A stretch of DNA of 64,000 nucleotides from Acanthosoma haemorrhoidale (lineage: Eukaryota > Arthropoda > Insecta > Hemiptera > Acanthosomatidae). The stretch covers positions 149,311,405 to 149,375,404 of the forward strand of contig OV884012.1 in the NCBI GenBank assembly GCA_930367205.1. Direction: 5' to 3'. Under the pieces are notes generated by a model. The model was given only the letters and a program-made list of their open reading frames with translations. It had not been told where the DNA came from and did not search any database. The first letter of the stretch is position 1. Each line of letters opens with the position of its first letter. The position numbers and the translations under genes were made by a program. Positions 1 through 12,073 of this stretch are shown here, piece after piece.

Positions 1-345
1 ACCGGCACCTAGAACACTTCTCTCTCTTTCTCTCTCTGCACTGGTGCTTGCTGCTCTACTCAAAACCATGGCCTACTCATTTAACTACCTCTGCATCACT
101 CTCTCTCCTAACCTCGCTATGTTTTAGTTGGCGATAAACCCCACACCTTCCTGGTGGGAATCTCTGCCTTCGTCTCACAAAAACTAGCACCTCCTTGGTA
201 GAGACCTCTTCCTCGTGGACGACGGTAGCCATGGCCCTACAAACTTTACCTAAACGTCTCCCAAGGCAATCCAGTCTTTTTCTCTCCGGTTCACGCTCGC
301 CTTTGGGATCTGGACGGGTTTCGCCTACCCTTAGATACGGAGTGT
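1..345 (-). repeat. Unclassified interspersed repeat, copy A (cut by window edge)
   Basis: Read on the minus strand, this stretch matches 6,755-7,103 on the plus strand almost base for base over its whole length, for example the shared blocks CTAAGGGTAGGCGA, GGAAGGTGTGGGGT and CCATGGTTTTGAGTAGAGC. It is GC-richer than its surroundings and ends in a CT/GA-rich tract (positions 18-38). The match runs up to base 1, so the element continues outside the window. A more diverged relative lies at about 26,555-26,854. I cannot assign a class; no protein is recognisable. Confidence 0.8.
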
Positions 346-620
346 GAATTCGTGGTTATTCCAAGACCACATAAACTACCTATAAACCTACCCTGTTCCT
401 CTTCTCCTGAACATAGTGCTTTGTCGGGGCACACACCCAAATCAGATCAAACGAATTAGGCTGCCCGCCGACTAGGCCGCCAGCCAGGGTGAAAGACCAA
501 GGGTCCACCTGCTCTATCTCTTTCTTGGCGCTCGCCGGACGGTGGCTAGAAGATGTAGCGAACCTAGTTCGTGGTGGGCGTCTCCTCCCCACTTTGGGGA
601 TATTCAACAATCTTGGCCCG
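346..620. other. GC-rich stretch beside repeat copy A, probably transposon-derived
   Basis: On the minus strand, 380-610 is open for 76 codons, but I do not recognise the peptide and codon use gives no clear support. It directly abuts repeat copy A and contrasts in base composition with the AT-rich DNA that follows, so it probably belongs to the same or a neighbouring mobile element. No gene is called. Confidence 0.3.
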
Positions 621-1559
621 ACAGCCTGTTTTAGTTAATTATTTTCTGATTTAGTTCTAAACGACTTTTCATTTCATCGATTATAGCTTTAAGGGTCTGA
701 AGATGCTTCTTAACCGACACCCCGCACACTCATTAGAACTTAAAGTAAGAATATATACAACCATCACAGTAATAATTTTGGCTGATCTTGCTGTTTTTTG
801 GCGTACTGAAACCGAAAATGAACTCCAAGATTTTTTGCCAGTTTTGTATCACAAAACTTGTAATGTTCTTATCCAGTTAGTTAATGAACTGAAACGTTTT
901 CTATGATTCTATACTCTGATAGATGACTATGATAGTCTTAATAAAAAATCCCACTGGAACAAAAGGGACTGGCCATTGCAAAAAGCTCTGTTGTTTGGAG
1001 AAAAAAATGTTATTAGGGAAAGTTTGGTTCCTTCTTACAAAATCTTACTACCCCCTCCACACATAAAGCATAGGGATGATGAAGCAGTTTGTGAAATCTT
1101 TTAATAAATAAGGTGAATGTTTCAAGTACTAATACTCCAAATTTCCTGGTTTAAGGGATGCCAACCTAAAAGAAGGAATCTTCGTAAGCCCAGAAATTAG
1201 ACAATTTTTTTTCATATGTCACCCATCCCATGAATGAGACCGAGAAGGAAGCCTGGAATTTGTTCCAAGTGGTTGTTGAGACGTTCCTTGGTAACACGAA
1301 GGATCCTACTACATGAGTATCTTGGAACACATGTTGTTTTCAAACAAAAGATTGCAACATGAGTTTGAAGGCTCACTTCTTGCACTCACATGTTAATTAT
1401 TTTCAGGAAAACGTAAAGAACTTTAGTGAAGAACAAGGGGAAAGGTTCCGCGAGGACAACAAGGAGATGGAGCAAAGGAATCAGGGAACTGAACATGCCC
1501 ACACAATCTGTACGTGATGGTAGAAAACTGAGTTCATTTCATTATCATATCAGATTTCC
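621..1559. other. No recognisable gene
   Basis: AT-rich sequence. A 67-codon open frame at 703-906 (plus) has no recognised similarity, splice context or neighbour that would support it. Confidence 0.5.
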
Positions 1560-1700
1560 AAAAGTTATAACATTTATTTTTTTTCTTTTTTCTTTTTATG
1601 ATTCCAAGAAATGTTTACATGCCCCCAGGTCCGAACTCAGAATCTCCTAATTTCCGGTTGGGCGCTCTAAATCTGAGCTATCCTGCACTGGACTAGCCAA
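1560..1700 (-). repeat. tRNA-derived SINE-like remnant
   Basis: On the minus strand a tRNA-like head is visible. An A-box-like block (ATAGCTCAGATTTAGAGCG, with a GCTC/GAGC D-stem) is followed about 30 bases later by a B-box-like block (GAGTTCGGACC), and then an A-rich tail at 1,570-1,605. The anticodon and T stems are imperfect, so a working tRNA is unlikely; a SINE head or tRNA pseudogene fits better. Confidence 0.45.
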
Positions 1701-3446
1701 AATCAAATATTCGGTTTGAACCTTTCACAGTCAAAATCGTCTTTCTTTGTAAATAATCAATACAAATAGTTAGAATCAATTTCCCAACGATTAATTAATA
1801 ATTTTCTTTATATTGTATTCGTTATTATTTATGGTGAAGTATCTCCGCAGTACATTTAAATAACAATCCTAAGCCTTGTTCGTCATAAACGTTAGCAGCA
1901 ACCAATTGATAGATTGTATATTAATATAAATAAAGTTATTCTTATACAAAATAAAAATGATTTTATTTATTATTACATATTTAAGGACAAGTAAATCAGG
2001 AGGGTTCAATATCCGTATTTGATGACTTAATACAGAAGGTTATTTCATCTTTATTATTATTTGATAATAAAACTAAATCGATTCCATATCTAGGATGTGG
2101 TACCATAAAAAAAGAAAAATACTAAAAATTTGAAGTTTTTGTTTAGTTATCTTTTTTATACCTCTTGCCATTTGCAAATTCTTATGCAGATATTAAAATA
2201 TAGATGGACATGACATGAGGTAAAATATAACAGGTATCGGCAGCGAAAAATTATTCTAATAGCTATGCAGATTTCATGGTAGTAAAAAAAATGTGCAGAA
2301 TCTCCTGCGGTGCAACCGACTGGAAAAAAAAATGGAAAAAGTGTGAACTCTATGTAAATGGTTTCCTACCAATCTGGCTAATAGATGCCTGTTCATGCTC
2401 AAGCCCATTGTAAATATGCATTTCATTTATAGGGGGCGACTCTCGGCTCCTAACAACTGCTTGGGGAGAGAATGCCAGTCGGGGCTGAGAGGGAACATGT
2501 CGAGGGGGGAAAAGTTTGTGTTTTAAAAAAGAATAAAAGGCGGTATAAAAGTGATGGCGGGTAAGCTATTGAGTAAAAAGGGTCCATTTAGAGGTTGTGG
2601 TTGTGGAAGTAAGTTTCAATTGAAAGGTAATTTAAAGTAAACATCCACTAGCCGGCTAAAAGGGAAATCTCCATCGTCGTCACACACGTACAATACAGTG
2701 CCGAGTTGGGGCCTTGTTCAACCCCTACGGCCAACTTCCCACCCTCCACATGCCCAATTAACAATTAGCTCGCTATTTTTTTTGTTTTTCTTTCTCATGT
2801 CTGTTTGTATTAATTTTGAATGGCTACGTTGACAATATTCATCCCTACCGCAACACTCCTCAACTATGTATGTGTCGAAGGGTCTTTAGTATTGCTAAAC
2901 TTTTCTCATATAGTTCACTTGGTTCGATACATATGTACTAATTTGGTTACTCAATGTATGTATTTGATCAAACGACAAAATATTTTGTTGATTTAAGCTT
3001 ATTTTTATTACTTTTTACCGGTTTGAATTTAGTTAAATAAAATATAAACTAAATATTATAATTTGAAATATACATACATGAAATAGACGACATAGACAAG
3101 AGAAAAAGTATTTCGGTATTTATAATTACAATATTTGTTAAACCGTACTCGGTAAAGATTCGACACGAAAAAAAGGGTTGTAAATACTTAAAATTTTAAC
3201 CTGAAATAAGTAAAAGAGCCAAAAGTAAGAACATTTTTTTATTATCGGTTTTCAATACTCTAATTTTTGTTATATCTTTCTTCTTAATTATCTCGTCTGT
3301 ACACCGACTTTAATGCACCCTTGCTCATATTATTATAAATTCTGAGCTGTCGTCACGAAACTTAACAAAGATTTTTTTCGTATATAGCGTGATTATTATT
3401 ACTATTTTGAATCGAGGGTTATGAACAAAACATACTTTTAAAATTT
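1701..3446. other. AT-rich, no recognisable gene
   Basis: No coding frame, splice-consistent exon or known repeat was identified. A somewhat GC-richer patch occurs at about 2,430-2,760 without a supported open frame. Confidence 0.5.
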
Positions 3447-3550
3447 ATCTTTATTGTGATAAAATTAAACTTTTATTGGGCAATAAGTAAATGTGATCAA
3501 TGTTCTCATTCATACCATATTCTGGTTCTTCATTCATTCGATCATTCATG
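3447..3550 (-). repeat. Interspersed repeat, inverted relative of 25,569-25,682
   Basis: The reverse complement shares with 25,569-25,682 the ordered blocks GAATGA, CGAATGAATGA, ATATGGTATGAATGAGA and ACTTATTGCC. A weaker third trace is at 9,811-9,845 (TGTGATCAATG). The class is unknown. Confidence 0.5.
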
Positions 3551-4004
3551 CAGTATTTACTAAGAGCCCAGAGACCTCCCAAATCCCACCCTCGCCTGCA
3601 AAATAGGAAGCGGAGTCTTGAGAAATCCCCTACGCTCCTCCATAAACCGCGTCACTGGATACGAGTTGGTGAAGGCTGACCATCAGTGTTAGAGCCTCAG
3701 ACGCTCAGGACAAGATTGGAGAAACTGGCCATTGCCAGGACTTCCAATGTCACGTATTTATAGCAGGTCACGTGACCACTGGCCGCTATAGTCTCCTAGC
3801 AGGATTATAGGGATGTGTGGCGCAATGAAATGACTGCAAGAGGATTAGGGTAGTTGGATAGGTTTCTATGGAATTTCATATTTTTGATGGATACGCTTGA
3901 TGTTCGATTTTTTTTTTACCACCATTTATTACCTCCATAGCTCTATTTTGTATGACCAGATGTTGGCTTTAGTATAACTTTGTAAATTAGTAATTTATTT
4001 TCTA
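3551..4004. other. GC-richer patch, unclassified
   Basis: Positions 3,560-3,830 are richer in G and C than the surroundings, and contain a TATTTATAGCAG motif and a CACGTGACC motif. They sit between a repeat and a LINE relic and are probably transposon-derived. No reading frame is supported. Confidence 0.3.
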
Positions 4005-4620
4005 TGGGATGTCCTGTACAGTAGTCCAAAGCGTCTGTTTAGTTCTTGTCTTTTTAGCCTCCTGTGTGGGTTCCATGCAAGCCTTCTGTCGAGGTAGAAG
4101 CCTAAATTAAATACAGTACTGTCTAGTATACAGGAAGAGAAATGAATTAAAAAAAACTAGTGGACTAGACTTGCGGAAGAGGGTAAAGGTAATATGGGCA
4201 CATTTTGCTTCATTAAATTTGATCCACCATTGATTGCACCAATACTCGATCTCATAAAGATATTTTTGAAGGTTATGGGGTGCTGTATCGGGGTCTCGGT
4301 GGGATGACAGGGCTGCAGTGTCATCTGCAAATGTGGCCAAGAAGGTATTGGAAATAGAGGGGACATCATGTGTATAGGTTACAAAGGACACTGTTTTTAT
4401 TGGATAGTACTTTAGTTACAATATTTTAACGCCACAGCGGACTTGCAAGAAGTGGTTTGAAAGGTAGGACTGTAGGATTATGAAAAGAGTTTGTGGGGAA
4501 TATCTTTCGAAGTTATAAAGCCTGCGTGTCAATAAACCCTGTCAAAAGCTTGTGCTATGTCCAAAAAGGCACCAGTGCAATACTTCTTGGTTTCAAGGGA
4601 TGACATGCCCTCATCGAACC
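4005..4620 (-). pseudogene. Jockey-like non-LTR retrotransposon reverse transcriptase relic
   Basis: Three RT segments appear in the correct order on the minus strand but in different frames. About 4,530-4,610 encodes LETKKYCTGAFLDIAQAFDR (RT motif A with its catalytic Asp in FLD). About 4,150-4,390 encodes DVPSISNTFLATFADDTAAL (the FADD catalytic box). About 4,010-4,110 encodes LGFYLDRRLAWNPHRRLKRQ, the typical segment after the palm. Stops and shifts separate them, and the region between motif A and FADD is shortened. This is a dead, 5'-truncated copy. Fragments at 56,383-56,625 and 57,626-57,853 could be the 3' end of a related element. Confidence 0.8.
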
Positions 4621-6662
4621 CCGAAGACCTTGTTGACCAACTCTTAAAATTAAAGACAAAAGATAATTTTAAGGTACTTGTTCATATTTTGCGTTGAATA
4701 GAACAATGCTTACAGACTTTCTGTTGTCCGTTGTTGGTAGTGGAAAGACTACATCGCCTGCTGAGCGTCGCAGATCCTGCAATGAGGTGGAGAGCTCGGA
4801 AGTTGTCCGAAGATCCATATCTGCTGAGCCAAGGTGTGGGGCCTCCCGAATTATTACAGGAGTTAGCGCGATCGAGTTAATGAGCGGAGTGTGACTGCCC
4901 TGCGTTTCCTAGCTTCTCACCTCTGACGTTTTAAAACAAATTGTGGGTTCGGAGTTGTCGGGCGGCGGGTGCTGTGCTATACACAGGGCAAATAACACCC
5001 CATTAGAATAGCGTGAAGTTAAACATACCGTCAGAGAGACTTGATATCAAAAATATGTTGTAATCTAAACGTGGATCGACGGCGACCTAATTATCATTCG
5101 CGGCGATTGGACTGCACACCTTGGGATTAATAGGCAACAAATATAGTTATCGCGTATTACCGCCTTTACTCCCCTCCTGTTCTATCATCAAATCCTCCAG
5201 ACCTATAGTCACTGTGCATTAACTAAATTACGACAAATATTATATGAACGCAATAGAACATGTTTTCTTCTATTCTTGGCTTTAAGCTTATTTTCAAACT
5301 CACTCTCTTTGCAAATTTATCGCTCCTCTCACGCTTCAAACTTTTTCTAACACACTATTTCAGGATCAGAAATATTTGTAATTCATGACCAAAAAAAAAT
5401 GCGACTTGTGACTTGCATGATCCAAAAGTTAGAACATTGTGTTCTCATTATCTGATTTTTTTTTCCACCAATAAGACAGCTAGAAAAAATAAGATAACCG
5501 GAACCAATGTAGAGCCTTTCCTTTCGCTCTTGGCAATTATACAGTTATACTAAATTAATTTTAGGTAACTATAGTATTATTCAGAAATATTCTTTTGACA
5601 TATAATATCAGATCACATAAACTTTAATAATCCATTCAAATGACCATAAGGATATAATAAATAAGTTATTTTTTAAATATTATTTCTATAGCTATATTTG
5701 CCAATAGTTTAACATCCAACTGTACAACAGAACTTTGAACTGTTAACACATAGTAACTTCCAGCTACAATCTACTCCCAGATAATATTTACTAATAAACA
5801 TGGTTTTATTCCAAACATCTTGACCAATTATTAGTCAGGAAATATTAATGACGATGTGAATTTTATTTAATAACACAATCAGCTTGCTTAGAAGCGTTGG
5901 AACAATGAAGGATTAGGAAAACCAAGGGTTTTTGACCTCACAATTACTGTTTGTTTTAATTAAATGAAATAGTATCAATTATTCTGGGAGTAATACTTCA
6001 AAATGAGACAACGTTAAATCATTAGGCAGTAATGAAAAATATTTCAATTGAAAACCTTTATGTCTCTCCAATGCGTGTATTCCTAATTTATTAATTTTTA
6101 AATAGCGGTAAAAACATCCTCATTATAATTGGATGTACTTTTGAGTAACCAAATAAAATTAATTACATAATGGTAATCAACGATTACGACCACCGAAAGT
6201 GGCACGAAGGCGACGGTTTACATTATTTTAAAATAGGTTTTGCATTATTTTTTTATTAGATTTATCATCAATAGCGATTTTTTTCATGGCTCTAGGCCGA
6301 AAAATGGCTGCGAAAACTCTGTGAACATGATTTTAACGACTTCTTTAATAAGTTTTTGTAATTATAATGCTCTAGTCCAAAGATATTTTGCAAATTTTGA
6401 ATCGGGACGTTCAAATCTTTAATTTAAAACGTATTAGAGACATTTATTTCTGGAAAATTCTCCACAATAGTCTTCTGCATAAAATGTTTTATTCATTAAT
6501 AATTTTTGTAGCGATCTTTCCGGACTCTGTTAGTCCAGTATCAAGCAACAACTACAGAGGGAAAGAAGAAAAAATCTTGGTATCATCAGAATCAGTAAAA
6601 ACGATTTCAAACTTTAAACAACAATATTTCACCAAATAAAACTCAAATGCTAAATACTAACA
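4621..6662. other. No recognisable gene
   Basis: Positions 4,690-5,200 are GC-richer, with a 66-codon open frame at 4,694-4,894 (plus) that resembles nothing I know; it adjoins the LINE relic. The rest is AT-rich with no supported feature. Positions 6,480-6,662 may belong to the repeat that follows. Confidence 0.4.
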
Positions 6663-6735
6663 TCGTTCCAAATTAAAAGAGATAAATAAATTAACATGGT
6701 CAATAATATTTCCTGGCTATTAATTGGTCAAAATG
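6663..6735 (+). repeat. Interspersed repeat shared with 42,190-42,300
   Basis: CGTTCCAAATTAAAAG, then CTAAATAAATTAACAT or its close match, then a TTCCTGG/TTCCCTGG block and TTGGTCA occur in the same order and orientation at 42,190-42,300. Weaker similarity (ATTTTTGTWGCGAT, a TTAGTCCA/GTAGTCCA block) extends upstream in both copies to about 6,505 and 42,130. No class is assigned. Confidence 0.55.
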
Positions 6736-6754
6736 TTTGGAATAGAACTATATC

Positions 6755-7103
6755 GGTGTCTAAGGGTAGGCGATAACCGTCCGGATCCCAAAGGCGAGTG
6801 TGAACCGGGAGAGAAGCAGACTGGATTGCCGTGGGAGACGCTACTAGGTAAATTTGTAGGGCCACGGCAGCCGTCGTCCGCAAGGAAGGGGTTTCTCCCA
6901 AGAAGGTGCTAGTTTTAGCGAGACGAAGGCAGAGATTCCTACTAGGAAGGTGTGGGGTCTGACAATGCCGGACTAAAACTTAGCGAAGTTAGGAGAGAGA
7001 GATGCAGAGGTAGTTGAATGAGAAGTCCATGGTTTTGAGTAGAGCCGCAGGCGCCAGTGCAGAGAGAGAGAGGAGAGAGAGAGCAGTGTTTCAAGTGAAG
7101 GTC
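6755..7103 (+). repeat. Unclassified interspersed repeat, copy B
   Basis: This is the inverted partner of 1-345: near-identical over about 345 bases, with small indels, and ending in a GA-rich tract (7,063-7,082). Together the copies form a pair of inverted arms about 6.4 kb apart. Just downstream, at 7,136-7,160, there is a TTATATAGGCGGCC motif that could be a promoter TATA box of the element, and similar wording occurs near 27,316. The true ends and target-site duplication were not found. Confidence 0.8.
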
Positions 7104-10100
7104 CTGTTCGTTATGCTCGAGCTAATCTCGCAGCTTATATAGGCGGCCAGCCGTGGTGGGGTCCTCACCTGCGGCTGTTTCCCTCACTAGCCTCTCCCCC
7201 CACTCTCACTGACGTCATAACCTTTATTAAAAACTATGGAAACATGGATAGATTTTTTCTGATCCGAGAAGAGGGGAACTTGTAATTATTCGTAATTAAG
7301 AGGTGGCCACAACAGTGATCATAGCAAGATGTTTTTTATGACATGGACTAGTGTGAATCCGAAACGTCCTAACAAAACAAATGAATAAATAAAAAAATTT
7401 ATATAGAAGGCTATTATGCACAATTTTTTTTAATTTATTATCTACTTGTACATCCTTCAATGTAGGAAATATAACTAGATTTATTTTTAATTATCAAACA
7501 ATTAATTAATATGCATTTATTTTATTTAATATGCATTATTCATCGGTCTTTATAGGTCAGTTTTAAGCATAATTGGAGGACCATGTAAAACTACCATGAA
7601 ACGTATCTTTCAACTATTTCGATACTTTCGCAAAAAGTTGCAATTACGTTTTTAATGACATTTTTATAATTATGATCCACTATACTCTCAACAAATATTA
7701 GGTGCACTTTAATCAAAAAGTTGACAACTTTATTTTTTGTAATGCTTAAGATATTCCGGTAGTGAGTTATGGGATACTCTGAACCTCTGAATAAATGTTC
7801 GACATATTGTGTCTGTGAGTCAGTGCTTAGTGTTTTGTTTGAAATTCGGTGCGTATGTTACGTGTCTTAAGATTGTTTACCGCATAGCCTGTATTTCCAT
7901 TGCATTGTGTAGGCCCATTTATAACAGTAATAATTTAAGTAAAGGGGGTTTAATTTTCATTGTATGAGAATAATAATTAATTAAAATAATCCGGTTAAAA
8001 TATGAGCTTTGAAACAGCGATAAAATGTAGTAACTATACGGAGAAATGTAGGACTAAGGAAAGTTCTGAGTGACATTAATTAGCTTTTGGTACTTATGAA
8101 TGAGAATAAGGTCCGAAATGAACGTTATCGAGGTGCGATGCACCCACGGGGGTGAACACCCCTTCCTGGCCAAACAGTAACCTCGCCCAGTTTATCACTG
8201 ACCCGTCAAACACCCTCCACTCTTCATGATATAACAAAACATCTCTTCTTCTCTCCCATATAACTCTTATCGTAGCCTTTTCAAATTTCATAGCAAACCT
8301 GATATATATTATGCCCATTATTCGGTGAGATGTTTCTGACTATGTAGCGATGGCAACATTTTATCACGACTATCGACTATATAGTGACACCGTTTCGGTT
8401 CCGTTTAAATATTTCCAATCCCTTACTAGGAAATTCTTAAAAACTTCGCAGAGTGAACCAGGTCAAATACAGGTTAAGTTCGTAATCAGACTGATGAGGT
8501 AACGCGGTTATGACCTGTGGTTTTAAAAACTCATTTTGTTTTATCTTTTAGAACGTGTACAATTCAGTTTTTGTTAAAATCGACCAGGGTCATAAATAAT
8601 GGAACTCAATAATAGACCAGACGCAATGTTGGAAATATCTCAACTGCACGAGCCTCAAGCGTACTCACGGGTACAAGAGCATTGCAAGCTCTAATTTTTA
8701 AAAAATCTGAACAAAATGTTTTCTCTTCCCTCCATATTTAAATGTTCTTCTCTACTATCATTCGGTTATTTATTCATATTTAATTAACATTCATTTAATT
8801 ATTTTTGATATTATTTATCCAATAGATCAATTTTACTTATATATTGATATAAAAACAAAAGAAAATGAAATGAGTTCGTACCATTCACTCTCTAACTTCT
8901 TAAATATTTTACTGTGCTAATCACTTTAAAAAAATGCCATTGGATAAGTAAAGATTCTTTTTATTTTAGTTATTGTTATTACTTTGAAATTATAGTGGAT
9001 TTCTGAACTGAAATTTTCCATTGGTGTCTTGAAAGGCCCCAACATATAAACAATTGTAAATAAAACGCAAAGACGTGTGGGCTACATAATTGAATAAAAT
9101 ATTGGTCAATGTAAACAGTGATAAATTGTATAAACAAAAAAGTCAAAGAATAATTTAATATGCTATTTTAAAGTCCTTTTGTAGAACTTTTGAAGCAACC
9201 TAATAGAAGTAGCAAAGTGTAAAATAGTTTAGGTCGTAAAAGGTTTGTTTCTTATTATATTCAAGCGGAACATCTGAAAATGGAAAATGGATAATTCTGT
9301 AAAATGTACTTCAAGTTGGTGATTTAAAGTTTTCAAATAAGGTTAAGTGCTTGTCTAACATAAGTTATTTAATGGATAAACCTATATTATATGCCGTTAC
9401 TCGTTGCATGTAACGATACTCTCCTCTGTTGTTTTAGTCTACTTGATATGTATATGTTATTATATTGTATTTGTTTATTACTTATTACCATAAATTATGC
9501 GTTTATCTCACTCTATGAGCTATGAGCCTGAACTTTGAAGTTTAAACGGGCTTGAATATTTCAGGTTTACCTTTGTTTTCATGTACTTCTCATTATTCTA
9601 TTTCATCCAAAAACTAATGAACATAGTTGGAACATAGTAACATAAAAATATTTTTTACTATTCTACCTAGCAGTACAAAATCCATGCAGACAAGACAGGC
9701 ACGTGGCTGTTTAAAAATATGTATACACATTAGATAATATATTTTTTTTTTAACTACAGCAACCTTTATGGTGATAAAACAACAATCTGTCTAATTGGAC
9801 TATAATTAATTGTGATCAATGATCTTATTTATACTATACTGTATTTTTAAAGAAGTATTTTAAGTTAGCTCATTGTTGAAAATTTGTTTGTTAGAATTCG
9901 TGGTCGGTGGTCTCTTTATGTGATCAGTTCTCTCTCGCGGAAAAGGGATGATTTAACAAACCTATATTTCTGGAACCTCCCTTCCCGGCACTTCCCTTAT
10001 CAGTGTAAGAGGAGGAGGGGTTTGGGGGGTTACTTTGAGGTTTTCTTCTTTTTTTTAGTTCTCGGCCGCTTTAACGGTAGGGGAGTGGGTACGTAACAAA

Positions 10101-10837
10101 TGAGGGTATATTTTACGGGGCATTTGCATTCTTGTGAGGTCCTCTCCCTTCTCGTAATATTTCCTTACCCTCAGGCCGACGTCAACCAGTGGAAAAAAGT
10201 GATCCTTGTGTTTCCCCTGGGTCAATTTGCTCCTTCTATCGCCCTCTTTTCCCTACTGCCACTTCTCCTGTCCTTGTCGGCCGCGGGCACATTACCCCTC
10301 ACAGCTTTCATATTATGGTTATTCCTAGAGCGTTCACGGGACATTGCCATATAATAGACGTTACAGAACCAATATTGAAGAAAGACTATAATTATGCACT
10401 GATATGAGCTAAAAGAAAAGTTTATTAGAGCTTATATATTCATTGATTTTCCTGCTTTCTCAGTAGCTCAGTAGACTCAGTAGAAAATCCGAGATGAGAT
10501 ATCATTAGTCTATTCTTTTTTTACTGTTTAAACGATTTTTTTTTACCTAAAAAATTTGTATTCCTCGATTATGAACAATATGCCTCTTGTCAATCATCAG
10601 AAAGCCACAGGTTTAAATCCCGATTGACACTATTTGTTTACCTTTAAATAATTACGGGTACCTAATGATTCGTGGTTTCTGTAGGTATAGTGAATATCTT
10701 GCACCCAATTATCTGATAAAATTTATAGACATAACTCAAACAAGCTAAAGTTTCCAATGAATTATTCTGTACTAGATATCAGTTTCATGAGACGTGTGCT
10801 AAGAAATCAGAAAAGTACAATAATAACTCAACTATAT
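7104..10837. other. Gene-free, repeat-rich stretch
   Basis: Positions 7,104-7,230 probably continue repeat copy B. GC-richer islands at about 8,100-8,320 (74 open codons on the minus strand) and 9,890-10,360 (several overlapping open frames on the plus strand) resemble decayed transposon sequence, but I recognise no protein. Positions 9,811-9,845 echo the repeat at 3,447-3,550. The rest is AT-rich with nothing supported. Confidence 0.4.
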
Positions 10838-12073
10838 TTGCTCTTTGGGTTGTTCATCAAGCTTTAGTCTCTCTAAAATAATAATTTATTGACAAAACAT
10901 CATTTAACAGTCAACGTTTCCCCCGGTCTCAGCCATCATCAGGACTAACTTTAATTTCCAAATAAAATCTAATATTTGTTCACCATCATGTTGAAAATTC
11001 AGCCCTTCCGTTTCTATAATAATATTGAAGTTGTCATAAGGTTAATTTTGGTTTTTTAGTTTGAAATAAAACTTATTTCTATACAAAAAATGAACTTTAA
11101 TCAGTCAAATATCTTCCATTCTGTTCGATGACCTTTTGCCATCTTTCCGGTAACTTCATGATCCCGCGCTCATAGAACTTCTGGCCCTTATCAGCACAAA
11201 ACTCAACCAAGTGCGATTTGAGGTCATCCTTATTACCGAAATTTTTACCATTTAAGAAGTTTTGTAGTTTTGTAAACTTCGAAATAAATAATAATCCGAT
11301 GTTGCAAGGTTCGGGTTGTATGGGGGATGTGACATCGCTTCCCAAACAAGCTCCAATGTTTCGTACGTGTTGCTAAAGATGTGTGAAGCCTCTCATCGTC
11401 ATAGCTGAACCCAAATATCGAGCTTCTTATCAAGTCCAAGACGTCTTATATGATTTTCGATTGCTGTGTGTGATACATTTAACTGTTTTACAATCTCTCG
11501 CACAGTTATATGACGATTCGATTCAATTGGCTTTCATTTTGTCATCATCAACTTCAGAAGGTTGACCAGAACGTTGGCCATCTTTCAGTGAAAAATATCC
11601 AGAACGAATTTTTTTAAACCAATTCTGACACGTGCGTTCTGTTAAACAATCAATACCATAAACTTCACATATCTCTTTGTGAGCCTCAGCCGCTTTCTTG
11701 CCTTCATGAAAATAAAAAAGTAAAAAGTGTCGAAAATGCTTATTTTGGCACTCCATGTAAAAAGTGAGCGTAAACTGACAGTTCTAAACAAAATACAAAA
11801 TCACACGGAATTTTTTTCTATAGCAACCTAAAGGTATCGACTACCAAATCTCAAAAGAAAAAAATTCTTCTGACAAAATAATAACGAAACAAACATAACG
11901 CTATCTACTGTTACAAACCGAAATCACTTTCTTGCCAACCCAATATTTTCCAAGGTGTACGTAACTTAGTCCTGATGATGCCTGCACAGATTAAACGTTG
12001 AATTTTAAATGATATATGGTCAATAAAAGAATATTTTGGAGAGTCTAAAGCTTGACGAACAACCCAAAGTGCA
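10838..12073. mobile_element. Fold-back element with ~120-bp inverted arms and hammerhead-like cores
   Basis: The left arm (10,838-10,960) and right arm (11,955-12,073) are inverted copies at roughly 75-80 percent identity by eye. Shared blocks are CTTTGGGTTGTTC, TCAAGCTTTAG, TTTATTGAC, CAACGTTT and CATCATCAGGACTAA. Read outward, each arm has CTGATGA (10,942-10,936 minus; 11,972-11,978 plus). A GAAAC or TAAAC box followed by GTTGA comes about 13 bases later, and TCAAT re-pairs with that box further on. This order is that of a type I hammerhead ribozyme core, which is known from the termini of Penelope-like retroelements. The spacer is occupied by a broken mariner. No Penelope protein is present, so this is at most a non-autonomous remnant. 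Confidence 0.6.
11040..11943 (-). mobile_element. Mariner (mori-type) deletion derivative inside the fold-back element
   Basis: On the minus strand, 11,523-11,756 encodes the transposase N-terminus, starting MECQNKHFRHFLLFYF and including the helix-turn-helix segment with LTERTCQNWFKKIRSG. About 11,097-11,250 encodes the C-terminus (FLNGKNF, then KSHLVEFCADK and MKLPERWQKVIEQNG). The central catalytic D,D,D region is missing and the pieces are in different frames, so no working transposase is possible. The 5' terminal repeat is visible at 11,910-11,943 (minus: ATTGGGTTGGCAAGAAAGTG). The 3' terminal repeat near 11,040-11,070 is degraded, so that boundary is approximate. Confidence 0.8.

Noticed and set aside
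3970..4391. Possible expressed RT-like gene or viral insertion
   Set aside because: The motifs are those of non-LTR retrotransposons, with shifts and stops; there is no viral protein signature anywhere in the window.
8485..8530. CTGATGAG followed by a GTAAC-GCG-GTTAT stem, hammerhead-like
   Set aside because: The required GAAA box after stem II is absent (GACC instead) and no closing stem III is visible.
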